From Janthinobacterium sp. GW458P (GTDB lineage: Bacteria; Pseudomonadota; Gammaproteobacteria; Burkholderiales; Burkholderiaceae_D): a stretch of DNA of 64,000 nt. A program made the position numbers and the translations under genes. A model generated the notes under the pieces. The model searched no databases and was not told where the DNA came from. It saw only the letters and a list, made by a program, of their open reading frames with translations. Shown here piece after piece: positions 37,072 through 46,824 of this stretch; positions within the stretch are counted from its first letter, which is position 1; each line of letters begins with the position of its first letter. The stretch lies in NCBI RefSeq assembly GCF_002127585.1, contig NZ_NEGZ01000012.1:46312-110311 (forward strand), in the 5' to 3' direction.

Positions 37072-39078
37072 TTAGTACCCCAGCCCGTAGCCGAACTTGT
37101 ACAGCGGATGGGCCGTGTCATACGGCACGTCCGATTTCTGCACCTGCACTTCGGCCATCGACGAGGGCAGCTCGAACGGCAGCTTGCCTTGCGGCCTGGC
37201 CTTGCCCGTCAAAACATCGAACAGCGCGCCGTCGCTCACGCCGAAGTTGGCAAGGATGGCGCTGGCCTTGTCCTGCACGTTGGCCAGGATGGCGGGACGG
37301 TCCAGGTACACGGTGACCACCGTCTTCGGCGCGTATTTCGCCGCGTTCTTGATCGCCTCGTAGTCGGCATTGCCGTCGATGTAATCGAGGCGGCCCTCGT
37401 GCTGCATGCTGCCGAAGATGTAGTTCGGGTGCAGGGTTTCATACGGCGCGGCCACGCGCAGCAGGGCCACGTCCGCTTCCTGCGGCGTGGCGACCACCGT
37501 GTAGCCGTGCCGCTGCGCCACGGCCGCATCGATGCCGTACAGGTAGACCTTCTTGACGCTGGCCGCCAGCGGCAAGACCTTGTCCTTGTTTTCCAGCAAG
37601 ACCAGCGAGCGGCGCTGGGCATCCAGGCCCGCCTCGACGAACTCCGCCTTGCCTACGGCGGCGGCCGCCTTGGCCGCATCGACGAACGGGTGCTCGAACA
37701 GGCCCTGCTTGAATTTCTGGATCAGGATGCGCCGCGCCGACGCGTTGAGGCGCGCTTCCGTCAGCTGGCCCCGCTGCACGGCTTGCGTCAGGTATGGCGC
37801 TTCCGTCACGCCGCCAAACTGGTCCATCCCCGCCGTCACGGCTTTCACGTAGCGCTCGGCCTTGGTGGCGTCTTCCATGCCCCACGGCGTGCCGAAACCG
37901 ATGAAGGAAGGCGCGACACCCGGCGCAGTGCCGTTGCGGCAGTTGGCGTCGCAGTCGGACGTGATGCCCCAGTCGGACAGGATCACGCCCTCGAAGCCGT
38001 ATTTGCCACGCAGCAAGTCCGTCAGCAAGGCCTTGCTGAAGCCGGCGCCCACCTGCTCCAGGGTGATGCCGTCGACGGTGATATTGCCGTCTGGCATGGC
38101 ATACGTGGGCATGACGGAAGCCGCCTTCGCCGTGAACGCCCCTTCGAACGGCTTGACATGATAGGCAAAATTGTTGCCCGGGTAGGTCATGTAGCGGCCA
38201 TAGTAATTGTGGCCATCGAAGCCCTCTTTCGTGGCGCCGTAGCCGACCCAATGCTTGACGACGGCCACCACGCTGCCGTCATGCAGGCCAGTGTTGCCAT
38301 CCTGAAAACCCTCGATATAGTGCTGCACCATGCGCCTGGCCAGGTCCGCGTCTTCGCCAAAGGTGCCGTTGATGCGCGCCCAGCGCGGTTCCGTGGCCAG
38401 GTCCGCCTGCGGCGACAGCGCCTGCGTGATGCCGACGGCCAGGTATTCCTGGCGCGCGATGTCGCCGAAGCGGCGCACCAGCGCGTCGTCGCCGATGGCG
38501 GCCAGGCCCAGGGTTTCCGGCCACTGCGAGAAACCCTGGGTGCCGGCGCTGGCGCCCACCGTGTACTGGAAATGGTGGCGCGGGTCGGTGCTGATGGACA
38601 CGGGGATGCCGTGGCGCGAGGTTTCGCTCAGCGCCTGCAGCTTGTTGTACTGCGCCGCCATATTGGCCGTGTCGCCCGCCATGCGGGTAATGAAAGTGTT
38701 GACGTACTGCTTGACGATCAGGTCCTGCAGGGCCGCCAGGTCATACGCGCCGCCCAGGCCGATGCCGGTGGGGTCGGCCACGGTGGGCGCCGTGCCGTGC
38801 ATCATCAGGCCCGCCTTTTCGTCGAGGCTCATGCGCGACAACAAGTCGTCGGCACGCGCCTCGGCCGGCAGGCGCCAGTCTTCATAGGGGTCGATCTTGC
38901 CGTTGCGATTCATATCCTTGAATTGATATCCGTCAGCTTTCAACTGGGTGTAGCTGGTGGCGCCGAACACGGGCTGCGTGTATTGCTCGCTGCTGGTGTC
39001 GTTGCCGCAGGCGGCCAGGGCAAGCGTGGCGACGCAGCCGGTGACCACGCGGGCCATCGGTTTCAAAGTGCAATTCAT
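37072..39078 (-). CDS. Glycoside hydrolase family 3 lipoprotein (beta-glucosidase-like)
   Basis: The 668-residue protein has a lipoprotein signal (VATLALAAC with Cys at about residue 23), so it should be anchored on the outer membrane or in the periplasm. A calcium-site-like MNRNGKIDPYEDW insert precedes the GH3 barrel (MSLDEKAGLMMHGT, ARINGTFGED, VVAVVKHWVGYG). The predicted nucleophile is the Asp of VILSDWG. The second alpha/beta domain (LVLLENKDKVLPL, LYGIDAAVAQ) is present, ending FKFGYGLGY-like. GGAG at 6 bases selects the ATG at 39078 over that at 39081. It is divergent from an AraC regulator. Confidence 0.93.
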   Translation of the reverse strand: MNCTLKPMARVVTGCVATLALAACGNDTSSEQYTQPVFGATSYTQLKADGYQFKDMNRNGKIDPYEDWRLPAEARADDLLSRMSLDEKAGLMMHGTAPTVADPTGIGLGGAYDLAALQDLIVKQYVNTFITRMAGDTANMAAQYNKLQALSETSRHGIPVSISTDPRHHFQYTVGASAGTQGFSQWPETLGLAAIGDDALVRRFGDIARQEYLAVGITQALSPQADLATEPRWARINGTFGEDADLARRMVQHYIEGFQDGNTGLHDGSVVAVVKHWVGYGATKEGFDGHNYYGRYMTYPGNNFAYHVKPFEGAFTAKAASVMPTYAMPDGNITVDGITLEQVGAGFSKALLTDLLRGKYGFEGVILSDWGITSDCDANCRNGTAPGVAPSFIGFGTPWGMEDATKAERYVKAVTAGMDQFGGVTEAPYLTQAVQRGQLTEARLNASARRILIQKFKQGLFEHPFVDAAKAAAAVGKAEFVEAGLDAQRRSLVLLENKDKVLPLAASVKKVYLYGIDAAVAQRHGYTVVATPQEADVALLRVAAPYETLHPNYIFGSMQHEGRLDYIDGNADYEAIKNAAKYAPKTVVTVYLDRPAILANVQDKASAILANFGVSDGALFDVLTGKARPQGKLPFELPSSMAEVQVQKSDVPYDTAHPLYKFGYGLGY

Positions 39079-39306
39079 CATTATCTCCAAGACTGTTTTT
39101 GTAGGTATCCAGGTGGCATCAGGGCCAGCCCGAAATCAATATAGCGTGAGAATGCGTGAGTTTCTTGACCGCGCAGCACGCGTTTTATACCCGCCAGAAC
39201 AATTTTTGATTAAGCGCCTCGACAACCAACAATTTCCTACAAAGTGCTAGTATTTGTGAAAAATTACTACAACAAGCAGAATACGCAGAACAAGCAGGAG
39301 GCAGCC

Positions 39307-40347
39307 TTGCACAAACCCGACACGCGCACGGTTTCGAACCGCATCGCGCAGCAATGCGCGCGCGCCATGCAGGCCGATGGCCACGATCCCGCCGACTTTT
39401 TCCGCCAGACGGGCATCACGCCGGCGCAGCTGGACGAACCGGGCGGGCGCATCAACGCCGAGCGGCACCGCCGCATGACGGCCTACGCCCGGCAACTGCC
39501 GCAGCACCGCGGCCTGCTCGACCTCGACGTGACGCACTGGTTCGCGCATTACCCGGGCATCGCCCACGTCTGCTTCAACCGCCCCACCCTGCGCAGCGCG
39601 CTGCACGAGCTGCTGCACTTGCGGGGCCTGATCGGCGAATTCGACTTCATGCTGATGAGCGAAAATGGCACGCGCATCGAGATCGAATACCTGTCCGAGT
39701 TCTGCCCGCTGGGCGGCGCCATGCAGGCGCTGGCCAATTTCCGCATGCTGTCGCTGGTCGCGCGTGCCTATGACGATGGCGCGGCCACCGCCTTCCATGC
39801 CGGTTTCCAGGGCAAGGCGCCGTGGTTCGCGCCGGCCATTGCCGAGTGTTTCGGCGCCGCCGCCGCCTTCGGCCAGGCGCGCAACACGCTGACGTTCGAC
39901 GCGCCGGCGCTGGACCGGCCCTTCGCCCAGTTCAACGCCATGCTGGCGCCGCACGCGCTGCGGCACGCGCAGGGGCAACTGCAGCAATTGCAGGGGGCGC
40001 AGCTGTTTTCCGCCCGCGTGGAGCAGGCCATCATCGATTTGCTGGGCCGGCAAGGCGCAGGGGACGCCGACGGCGCCGCGCTGCTGCCGGCCCTGTGCGA
40101 CGGCCTGGCCATGAACCGCTGGACCCTGCAGCGCCAGCTGCAGCAGGAGCAGACCTCGTTCCGCGCGCTGGAATTGCGCGCCAAGAGCCGCGAATCGCGC
40201 CGTTTGCTGCGCGAAACGAGCCTGAGCGTGGCAGAGATCGGCGAGCGCCTGGGGTTTTCGTCGCAAAGCGCGTTTACCCGCTTCTTCAAGACCCAGTTCG
40301 CGCTGCCGCCGGCACGCTACCGCCACGACATGCAGGGCAGCCCTTAG
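39307..40347 (+). CDS. AraC-family regulator with Arabinose_bd-type N-terminal domain
   Basis: The product is about 346 residues from a TTG at 39307 preceded by GGAGG at 5 bases; a GTG at 39244 would add 21 poorly conserved residues. The N-terminal domain (QQCARAMQADGHDPADFFRQTGI, LPQHRGLLDLDVTHWF) follows the OruR/ArgR-like group, and the C-terminal AraC domain ends with SVAEIGERLGFSSQSAFTRFFKTQF. It is divergent from the GH3 lipoprotein gene across 228 bases and is its probable activator. Confidence 0.9.
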   Translation: MHKPDTRTVSNRIAQQCARAMQADGHDPADFFRQTGITPAQLDEPGGRINAERHRRMTAYARQLPQHRGLLDLDVTHWFAHYPGIAHVCFNRPTLRSALHELLHLRGLIGEFDFMLMSENGTRIEIEYLSEFCPLGGAMQALANFRMLSLVARAYDDGAATAFHAGFQGKAPWFAPAIAECFGAAAAFGQARNTLTFDAPALDRPFAQFNAMLAPHALRHAQGQLQQLQGAQLFSARVEQAIIDLLGRQGAGDADGAALLPALCDGLAMNRWTLQRQLQQEQTSFRALELRAKSRESRRLLRETSLSVAEIGERLGFSSQSAFTRFFKTQFALPPARYRHDMQGSP

Positions 40348-40514
40348 CCATCCGTCGGAAAAAATGGCGCGGCCCCGCCATCACGCCATCCTGCGTGCGC
40401 CCCGCATTTTCTGGCTGCGCCGGAAACTGTTTCGGCGCAGCCAGGCTGTGACTGATGGGCAAGAAAAGGCAAACTGCGCTAAGCTGCTTCCGCCTCCACA
40501 CTACAAGGACCACC

Positions 40515-40802
40515 ATGACCCTGATCGTCGTCGCCACCATCGATGCCCAACCGCAATATATCGACGCCGTGCGCGCCGCCCTGGAAGCCGTCGTGGCGCC
40601 CAGCCGCGCGGAAGGCGCCTGCCTGCGCTACGAGTTGCACCTCGACAACAACATCCCCACGCGCTTCATCATGCTGGAAGAATGGATGGACAAGGCAGCC
40701 CACACGGCGCATGAAGCGACGCCCCATTTCAAGACCCTGGTCGCCGCCGTGGGCGACAAGGTCGTCAAGATCGACATAGCGGAATTGAGCAAGCTGAAGT
40801 AA
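40515..40802 (+). CDS. Antibiotic biosynthesis monooxygenase (ABM) domain protein
   Basis: The 95-residue protein is a single ferredoxin-like ABM domain: LIVVATIDAQPQYIDAVRAAL, PSRAEGACLRYELH, RFIMLEEWMDKAAHTAHEATPHF. This matches putative quinol monooxygenases such as YgiN, which act without a cofactor on quinols. AAGGA at 5 bases marks the ATG at 40515; a longer upstream reading is not supported. Function in this context is not indicated by neighbours. Confidence 0.87.
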   Translation: MTLIVVATIDAQPQYIDAVRAALEAVVAPSRAEGACLRYELHLDNNIPTRFIMLEEWMDKAAHTAHEATPHFKTLVAAVGDKVVKIDIAELSKLK

Positions 40803-40872
40803 CAACCGGCGCGCTGCGCAAGCGTGCCGCCATCTTGGCAAGTTGCCATCTATAATATGGCAACTTTTCTTT

Positions 40873-41448
40873 ATGGCCATCATGACTACATTCTCCCGGA
40901 TACACGGCGCCCTTGCGGCCGCCGCCTTGACTCTCTGCACGAGCGCCTTCGCGCAGGCGCCCATGCCCAATCTCGTGGGCGAGTACAATCTGCTCTCGTC
41001 GAAGACCGTGCCGCCCAGCAACTGGGGCTATTCCAAGGCCCGTGTGTCGATCAAGCAACTCGACGACCATCACCTGCTGATCCTGCTCGCCTGCGAATGG
41101 AAACGCGAACCGAAGGCCGTCTGCGGCGACTATTTCTATGCCCAGTGGCGCGACGACGGCCTGTACCTGCAGGACATGAACACGTTTGCCATGCGCCTGT
41201 ACTTCGATCCCGCCACGCGCAAGCTCACCATCATTTCACGCGGCGCCGACGCCAAGCAGAGCGTGCGCCACGAAGTGTTCGGCACGACGACCGAGCCGCT
41301 CGTCGACACCGCCCTCGTGCGGCGCATGAAGCGCGAGCAGTCGAATGCCGACAGCAAGGAAAACCGCCGCGTCTTCGGCCCCTACACGAAGTGGAAGTAC
41401 GAAGAAAACCGCATCGAATTCCAGCGCCAGGACTTGACGGCGCGATGA
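40873..41448 (+). CDS. Secreted protein of unknown function
   Basis: The product is about 191 residues with a signal peptide (IHGALAAAALTLCTSAFAQ) and a mature part starting APMPNLVGEYNLLSS. The body has an apparent beta-rich fold (GYSKARVSIKQLDDHHLLILLACEW; MRLYFDPATRKLTII) and one Cys pair candidate (ACEW, VCGD). It resembles small periplasmic lipocalin-like unknowns but no family is recognised. ATGs at 40873 and 40882 are both possible; no clear Shine-Dalgarno sequence is visible. The next small gene follows after 46 bases. Confidence 0.65.
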   Translation: MAIMTTFSRIHGALAAAALTLCTSAFAQAPMPNLVGEYNLLSSKTVPPSNWGYSKARVSIKQLDDHHLLILLACEWKREPKAVCGDYFYAQWRDDGLYLQDMNTFAMRLYFDPATRKLTIISRGADAKQSVRHEVFGTTTEPLVDTALVRRMKREQSNADSKENRRVFGPYTKWKYEENRIEFQRQDLTAR

Positions 41449-41494
41449 TGCAGCGGCTGCGCCAACCCGTGCGGCACAGCTGCTGCCCCACTTC

Positions 41495-41878
41495 GTGCAG
41501 ATGGCAGATCTGAAGCCGGGCAGCTATGCGAACGGCAAGGCGCCGTTCGCCTTGACTGCCCGGCATCTGACCCTGCTGCGGCAGCAGTCGTGGCTGTCGC
41601 CGGAGATGCTGGGCATGGGCATGGCCAGCGCCGAGGACTACCTGGCCGAAGGCTGTTGGCCCACCCCGTCCGTCGCTGGCAAGCGCCCCTACGGCGACTT
41701 CACGAATTACCCAGTGGAAATGGCGCAAGCGCCGGGCCTGCCCGTGCGCCAGCAGGCGGACGGCAGCCTGGCCATCACGCCGGCGCTGAGAGCGGAACTG
41801 AAAGCGCTGCACCAGCAGACCATGCCCGCGCTGCAGGTGTTCGTGCGGCAGGCGGGGCTGATGCGCAATACGCCCTAA
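41495..41878 (+). CDS. Hypothetical protein
   Basis: This frame encodes 127 residues from an ATG at 41495; a GTG two codons earlier is possible and no ribosome-binding site is clear. The sequence has protein-like features (ALTARHLTLLRQQSWLSPEMLG, YGDFTNYPVEMAQAPGLP, LRAELKALHQQTMPALQVFVRQ) with no signal peptide or membrane helix. It may be an intact small protein or the remaining C-terminal part of a larger one, since the in-frame codons upstream remain open into the end of the previous gene. The family is not recognised. Confidence 0.5.
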   Translation: MQMADLKPGSYANGKAPFALTARHLTLLRQQSWLSPEMLGMGMASAEDYLAEGCWPTPSVAGKRPYGDFTNYPVEMAQAPGLPVRQQADGSLAITPALRAELKALHQQTMPALQVFVRQAGLMRNTP

Positions 41879-41908
41879 ACCCGAGGCTGGAACGGGCGGC
41901 GGCACGGC

Positions 41909-42622
41909 CTACTGGCCGCATGCATCGAGTCCCCCGTTCAAGAAGCTGAAGATGCCCTGGGTCTTTTTTATGAGCCGGGCCATTTCCACCCAGCTGACCA
42001 CCGCGCCGCCGGATTTGTTTCGTCGATGGTGCCGGCTTTCCACGTTAGCGCTACTGATGCCAGGTTCTTCGCAAACCAGCAGGCCCGATGGCACCCCGCC
42101 CCTTTCCAGGCCCAGCCACTCGCCGCCAAATTGGCTCCCGGCATCTGCATCAAATGGCAGGGGGGCCGCCTGCAGGGGAATGTAATATCCCGCTGGAAAT
42201 TTACACCTCAAGCGCTGGTTTTCCGCATCAGTCAAGGCCGCGTTCAGGGACGCAAAGAGGTCTTTGGCCTGGCGCTCGCTTCGATGCTCCAGGAACACCA
42301 GGTACTTGAGACCCGGATGGAGAGGATCAATCCCCACAGGCATGAAAAACCGCACATCACCGCCCTGGCTGCCCTTCAATGCCTGCATGACTCTTGCCCG
42401 GTAGACAATGCCACAGGGTTTCCCATCCGCAGCATCCTCGTGCGGCACCACCGTCGCGGACACGACCGTCACCCGTGCCACCAGGGAAGAACTCTTGACT
42501 ACTTGACCTAGCCCAATATAGCCCGTTGCCGAGCCGACCGGGATCCGTTCTTGCGCATGAGTAGCAGAGCAGCAAGCAAGGAGAGAAACACTTAGAAAGT
42601 GCTTGATACAGGTCAGATACAT
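41909..42622 (-). CDS. Secreted protein of unknown function
   Basis: The product is 237 residues from the ATG at 42622, which has GGAGG upstream. A signal peptide (KHFLSVSLLACCSATHAQ) is present; LLAC could also be a lipobox. The mature part holds GQVVKSSSLVARVTVVSATVV and YRARVMQALKGSQGGDVRFFMPVG, a pattern seen in secreted proteins of unknown function that have an OB-like beta barrel, then LKYLVFLEHR. The C-terminus ends with an unstructured FSFLNGGLDACGQ. No function can be given. It is transcribed divergently from nothing nearby; the photolyase gene lies upstream on the same strand in the opposite order. Confidence 0.6.
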   Translation of the reverse strand: MYLTCIKHFLSVSLLACCSATHAQERIPVGSATGYIGLGQVVKSSSLVARVTVVSATVVPHEDAADGKPCGIVYRARVMQALKGSQGGDVRFFMPVGIDPLHPGLKYLVFLEHRSERQAKDLFASLNAALTDAENQRLRCKFPAGYYIPLQAAPLPFDADAGSQFGGEWLGLERGGVPSGLLVCEEPGISSANVESRHHRRNKSGGAVVSWVEMARLIKKTQGIFSFLNGGLDACGQ

Positions 42623-42729
42623 GCGTCCTCCCGAAAATAGGTCATTTTTGCGCAGCACGAAACATTGCGCGCCGTTTGCGGCCAGATACCGCGCCACCTG
42701 GCAGGCATCGGGCGCCATGCCGCGCTGCG

Positions 42730-44271
42730 CTACAATGCATCGAGCCTGGCCAGCATCGTGGCCGCCTGCTGGCGGAAAGCGGCGATTGTTTCCTCGTCCA
42801 TTTTATCCAGCTGGCGATACGCCATGCCGATGCGGGGATTGCGCTCCAGCGCGGCCGCATTGCGGTGGAAAAAATCCCAGTACAGCGCATTGAACGGGCA
42901 CGCGCGCTCGCCGATGCGCGCCTTCTTGTCGTAATGGCAGCCTTTGCAATAATCGCCCATGCGGTCGATATACGCGGCGCTGGAGACATACGGCTTGGTG
43001 GCCAGCAGGCCGCCGTCGGCGAACTGGCTCATGCCGACGGTATTGGGCAGCTCCACCCATTCGAAGGCGTCGATGTAAATGCCCAGGTACCAGCCATGCA
43101 CTTCGGCCGGGTCGAGACCGGCCAGCAGCGCGAAGTTGCCGATCACCATCAGGCGCTGGATATGATGCGCATGGGCCTGCTCCAGCGACTGCGTGATCGC
43201 CTGCGACAGGCAATGCATCTTCGTCTTGCCGTCCCAGAACCAGGAGGGCAACGCACGCGCATGGCCAAAAAAATTCTTCTCGGCATAGCCGGGCATCTGC
43301 GCCCAGTACACGCCGCGCACATATTCGCGCCAGCCCAGAATCTGGCGGATGAAGCCCTCGACCGCGGCCAGCGGAGCATGGCCGGCGTGATAGGCGGCCT
43401 GCGCCCTGCCGACGACTTCGCGCGGGTTGAGCATCTTGACGTTCAGCGCGAACGACAGCAAAGAATGAAACAGGCGCCAGGCCTTGCTGCTCATGGCATC
43501 CTGGAAATCGCCGAAATGCGGCAAGGCATGAACGATGAAGGCATCGAGCTGCTGCAGCGCCTCATCCCGGTTCAGCGCCCACGCCAGCCGGTCGGCATGG
43601 GGCGCGCCGAAGCTTGGCACGCCGGCAGCGACGATGGCTTGCCATAACAGGCAATGGTCATGCACGGTGCGCGGGTCTTGCGGCTCGGCGGGCGTGCCGC
43701 GCCAGGGCTTGCGGTTATCGTGATCGAAATTCCACTGGCCGCCGACGGGTTTTTTCGCGTCTTCCATCAGCACCTGGTGCGTGCTGCGCATCTGGCGGTA
43801 GAAAAACTCCATCAGCCATTGCTTGCGCCCGGCAAATATATCGGCCGCCTCGTGGCGGGCCGTATAGAAATGCTCGCTGTCGACCATCAGCCACGGGACC
43901 GCCGAGCGCCGCCCGGCCTCATACAGCTGCTGGTCGAGGCGCCACTCGTCGGGCGCCTGGTACTCGACGGCGCCGGCGCCATACTGGACAAGCAGCGCTT
44001 CGATATTGTCCGGTATCGAGCGCGTGCTCGCCGCGTCGCCGATGGCGATGTAATGCACGGCGTGGCCATCCTCGCGCAACTGGCGCGCCAGGTCGCGCAT
44101 GGCCGCGAAGATGGCCAGGATTTTCTGCGCGTGATGCAGCACGTAATCCGTTTCCTGGCGCACTTCCATCAAGACGTAGATGGTGGCGTCATCGACGTCG
44201 GTAAACCAGCGGTGGCGGGCATTGAGCTGGTCGCCCAGTATCAGGCGCAAGGTGGGCTTGGGTGACATCAT
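42730..44271 (-). CDS. phrB: FeS-type bacterial (6-4) photolyase / cryptochrome (FeS-BCP)
   Basis: The 513-residue flavoprotein should repair UV (6-4) photoproducts with light. The N-terminal half (LRLILGDQLNARHRWF) is the antenna-binding domain of the deoxyribodipyrimidine photolyase-related family; the C-terminal half (GWREYVRGVYWAQMPGY, MVIGNFALLAGLDPAEVHGWYL) binds FAD. Four cysteines, Cys354, Cys442, Cys445 and Cys458 (CKGCHYDKK, ERACPF), have exactly the spacing of the [4Fe-4S] ligands of Agrobacterium PhrB. Two adjacent ATGs start the gene. It lies 28 bases downstream of the PBP gene on the same strand. Confidence 0.93.
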   Translation of the reverse strand: MMSPKPTLRLILGDQLNARHRWFTDVDDATIYVLMEVRQETDYVLHHAQKILAIFAAMRDLARQLREDGHAVHYIAIGDAASTRSIPDNIEALLVQYGAGAVEYQAPDEWRLDQQLYEAGRRSAVPWLMVDSEHFYTARHEAADIFAGRKQWLMEFFYRQMRSTHQVLMEDAKKPVGGQWNFDHDNRKPWRGTPAEPQDPRTVHDHCLLWQAIVAAGVPSFGAPHADRLAWALNRDEALQQLDAFIVHALPHFGDFQDAMSSKAWRLFHSLLSFALNVKMLNPREVVGRAQAAYHAGHAPLAAVEGFIRQILGWREYVRGVYWAQMPGYAEKNFFGHARALPSWFWDGKTKMHCLSQAITQSLEQAHAHHIQRLMVIGNFALLAGLDPAEVHGWYLGIYIDAFEWVELPNTVGMSQFADGGLLATKPYVSSAAYIDRMGDYCKGCHYDKKARIGERACPFNALYWDFFHRNAAALERNPRIGMAYRQLDKMDEETIAAFRQQAATMLARLDAL

Positions 44272-44299
44272 TGTCCTGTATCAAATAACAACGTGGCCG

Positions 44300-46750
44300 C
44301 TAGCCTTGCGGCATTGGCTGCGGTGCCGGGACAGGCGCAGGGGCCGATTCCGGCACGGCCTTGCCATGCGCTTCCTGCCCGCCCTCTTCGGCCGGCACGG
44401 CCAGCGGCGCGGGCGGCGCGCCTTCCTGCAGCAAATCGCCCGGCTCTTCCACCGGTTCGTCCTGCGGCTCGTCGACGGGTTCCACGTGGCGCAGCGGCGG
44501 TGGCGGCTTGCCGCCGGGGAAGATGGCGTCGCGCGCGATCTTGCCCGTGTCGAGCGCCGTCTTGAAGAAGTCGCCCACCACCAGCACGGCGTTGTGGCCG
44601 CCCTGGCCCCAGTAATTGCTGCGCATGGTGACGCGCGCGTCGTTGAAACCCACCCAGGCGCCGCCCACCAGTTCCGGGTGCATCAGGATGAACCAGCCGT
44701 CCGCATTGTTTTGCGTTGTGCCGCTCTTGCCGGCCACGTCGGAGCGGATGCCGAAGCGGCTGCGGATGGCCGTGCCCGTGCCCCGGTCGATGACGCCGCG
44801 CATCATGTCCGTCAGGGTGGCCGCCGATGCCGCCTGCATGGCGCGCTTGGGCTTGTCTTCGCCGAAACGGGCGATGACCTTGCCTTCGCGGTCAGTGATG
44901 TGCGTGACGACGAAGGGCAGACGGGCTTCGCCCTGGGCCGCGATGCTGGCGTAGGCGTTGACCATTTCCAGCAAGGTGACGGGGCTGGTGCCCAGCGCCA
45001 GGGACGGCACTTTTTCCAGCTTGCTGTCGCGGATACCGAGCGCGCGCGCCAGTTTGATGATCGGCGGCAAGCCGACGTCCTGCATCACCTGCGCCGTGAT
45101 CGTGTTTTTCGAGTACACCAGGCCATCGCGCATGGTCATGTCGCGCCCCGTCGTGCCGCTCATGTCCGTCGGGCGCCATTTGGTGCCGTCAGCCGCCTTG
45201 ATATCCATGACTTCATCGCGGTAGACGTGGTCGGGACTGAGGCCCTTTTCCAGCGCCGCGCCATACACGATGGGCTTGAAGGTGGAACCGGGCTGGCGCG
45301 CCGCCTGCGACACGTGGTCGAATTGCTCGCGCGCAAAGTCGCGGCTGCCCACCCAGGCGCGCACGGCGCCCGTGGCCGGGTCCATGGCTGCAAAGCCAGC
45401 TTCCAGCCGTGTCTTCGACTTGCGCAGGGCCGCCATGAAGGCGCGGTCGCCCTTCAGCTGCGCCAGCGCGGCCTCGGGCGTGCCACCGGCCGCCGTCAGC
45501 TTGCGGTAGTCGGCGGACTCGCGCACGAAGGCGTCGAGCAGGGCCGGATGCGATTTCCAGAAGTAGTCGAAGGCCACGCTGCCGCCCTGCATGCCCGCAT
45601 ACATGCCCGTCGAGGTCGACGACGGCACGCCGGCGCGGCTCCATTCCACGTCGGCGATCGCCTGCAAGGCATTGGCCTGGCGCTCGACGGCCCGCTCGGC
45701 CGCCTGCTGCAAGTCGTGGTCGAGCGTGGTGTGCACCACCAGGCCGTCCAGTTCCAGGTTGTAATCATTTTCGTCGGCCCAGTCAATCAGCCACTTGCGC
45801 ACATAGGCCGTGAAATGGCTGTCCGACTGCGCCCGCTCGCTCTGGCGCTCGAAATGCAGGCGCAGCGGACGCTTGATCAACTGCTTGTAGCGCGCCTCGT
45901 CGATGACGTCATGCTTGCGCATCTGGCCCAGCACCACATTGCGCCGCTGCAAGGAACGTTCGGGATTGCCGACAGGATTGTAGTAATTCGTGCCCTTGAG
46001 CATGCCGACCAGGGTGGCGCTTTCCAGGATATCGAGGCGCGAAGCGGGTTTGTCGAAATACGTGCGGGCCGCCATTTCGATGCCGTAGGTGTTGTACAGG
46101 AAAGGCACCGTGTTTAAATACGCTTCGAGGATTTCCGTCTTGCTGTAGGTGGCCTCGATCTTGAGGGCCGTGATCAGTTCCTTGAGCTTGCGGTTCAGGT
46201 TGCGCGAGCGGCCGATTTCCTCGGGGAACATATTGCGCGCCAGCTGCTGCGTGATGGTGGAACCGCCCTGCGGGTTGCCCCCTGCCGTATGCAGGATGGC
46301 GCCGGCCGTGCGCGTGAAATCGACGCCGTGGTGCTGGTAGAAGCGGTGGTCTTCCGTTGCAATCAGCGCGCTGATCACGTTCGGCGAAATCTGCTGCAGC
46401 GTAACGCGCTCCTGCAAGCCCTGGTCGAAGCGCGCCAGTTCCTTGCCGTCCGCGCTGACCATGGTGCTGGGCGCGGCCGCGCGCGCCTGGCGCAAGTCGT
46501 GGATGCTGGGCGTCAGCGGAATCAGCAGCAGCATGTACAGGATCACCAGCGCCAGCACGGCCAAAAACGACCATAAGGCCAGCACCAGCGCGCGCCGCAC
46601 GGGCGGCAAGGTCATCAAGTGCGCATGGCCGCGCCGGTACAGCGCCACTGCCCTGGTCCACGCCACGCCCGCCACGCGCACCGCCTGCGCGCGCCCCCGT
46701 ATGAATGCCTGTCTTGCCTTTTCCTGAAACTGCTCCATGCCTGATGCCAT
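44300..46750 (-). CDS. Bifunctional class A penicillin-binding protein
   Basis: The product is about 816 residues. After a cytoplasmic lead and one membrane helix (LALWSFLAVLALVILYMLLLI), a GT51 transglycosylase has the catalytic Glu in ALIATEDHRFYQHHGVDF and GGSTITQQLARN. The transpeptidase has Ser in PGSTFKPIVYG, SxN in YSKNTITAQ and KSGTT in AGKSGTTQNN. A proline/glutamate-rich tail (about 90 residues) ends the protein. It builds and cross-links peptidoglycan; the domain order fits PBP1A/1C-like enzymes, but it lacks the PBP1C Ig-like domain. ATG at 46750 is used; ATG at 46738 is possible. Confidence 0.92.
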   Translation of the reverse strand: MASGMEQFQEKARQAFIRGRAQAVRVAGVAWTRAVALYRRGHAHLMTLPPVRRALVLALWSFLAVLALVILYMLLLIPLTPSIHDLRQARAAAPSTMVSADGKELARFDQGLQERVTLQQISPNVISALIATEDHRFYQHHGVDFTRTAGAILHTAGGNPQGGSTITQQLARNMFPEEIGRSRNLNRKLKELITALKIEATYSKTEILEAYLNTVPFLYNTYGIEMAARTYFDKPASRLDILESATLVGMLKGTNYYNPVGNPERSLQRRNVVLGQMRKHDVIDEARYKQLIKRPLRLHFERQSERAQSDSHFTAYVRKWLIDWADENDYNLELDGLVVHTTLDHDLQQAAERAVERQANALQAIADVEWSRAGVPSSTSTGMYAGMQGGSVAFDYFWKSHPALLDAFVRESADYRKLTAAGGTPEAALAQLKGDRAFMAALRKSKTRLEAGFAAMDPATGAVRAWVGSRDFAREQFDHVSQAARQPGSTFKPIVYGAALEKGLSPDHVYRDEVMDIKAADGTKWRPTDMSGTTGRDMTMRDGLVYSKNTITAQVMQDVGLPPIIKLARALGIRDSKLEKVPSLALGTSPVTLLEMVNAYASIAAQGEARLPFVVTHITDREGKVIARFGEDKPKRAMQAASAATLTDMMRGVIDRGTGTAIRSRFGIRSDVAGKSGTTQNNADGWFILMHPELVGGAWVGFNDARVTMRSNYWGQGGHNAVLVVGDFFKTALDTGKIARDAIFPGGKPPPPLRHVEPVDEPQDEPVEEPGDLLQEGAPPAPLAVPAEEGGQEAHGKAVPESAPAPVPAPQPMPQG

Positions 46751-46824
46751 GCTTCTAACCTTGTCTGATGCCGGATGATCCGTTTCAGCAAGTATATAGG
46801 GCGGGCAACAAAGCGGGCCGGAAT

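Noticed and set aside
37108..39144. 678-codon plus-strand open frame
   Set aside because: It is the antisense of the GH3 gene and has no domain or start signal.
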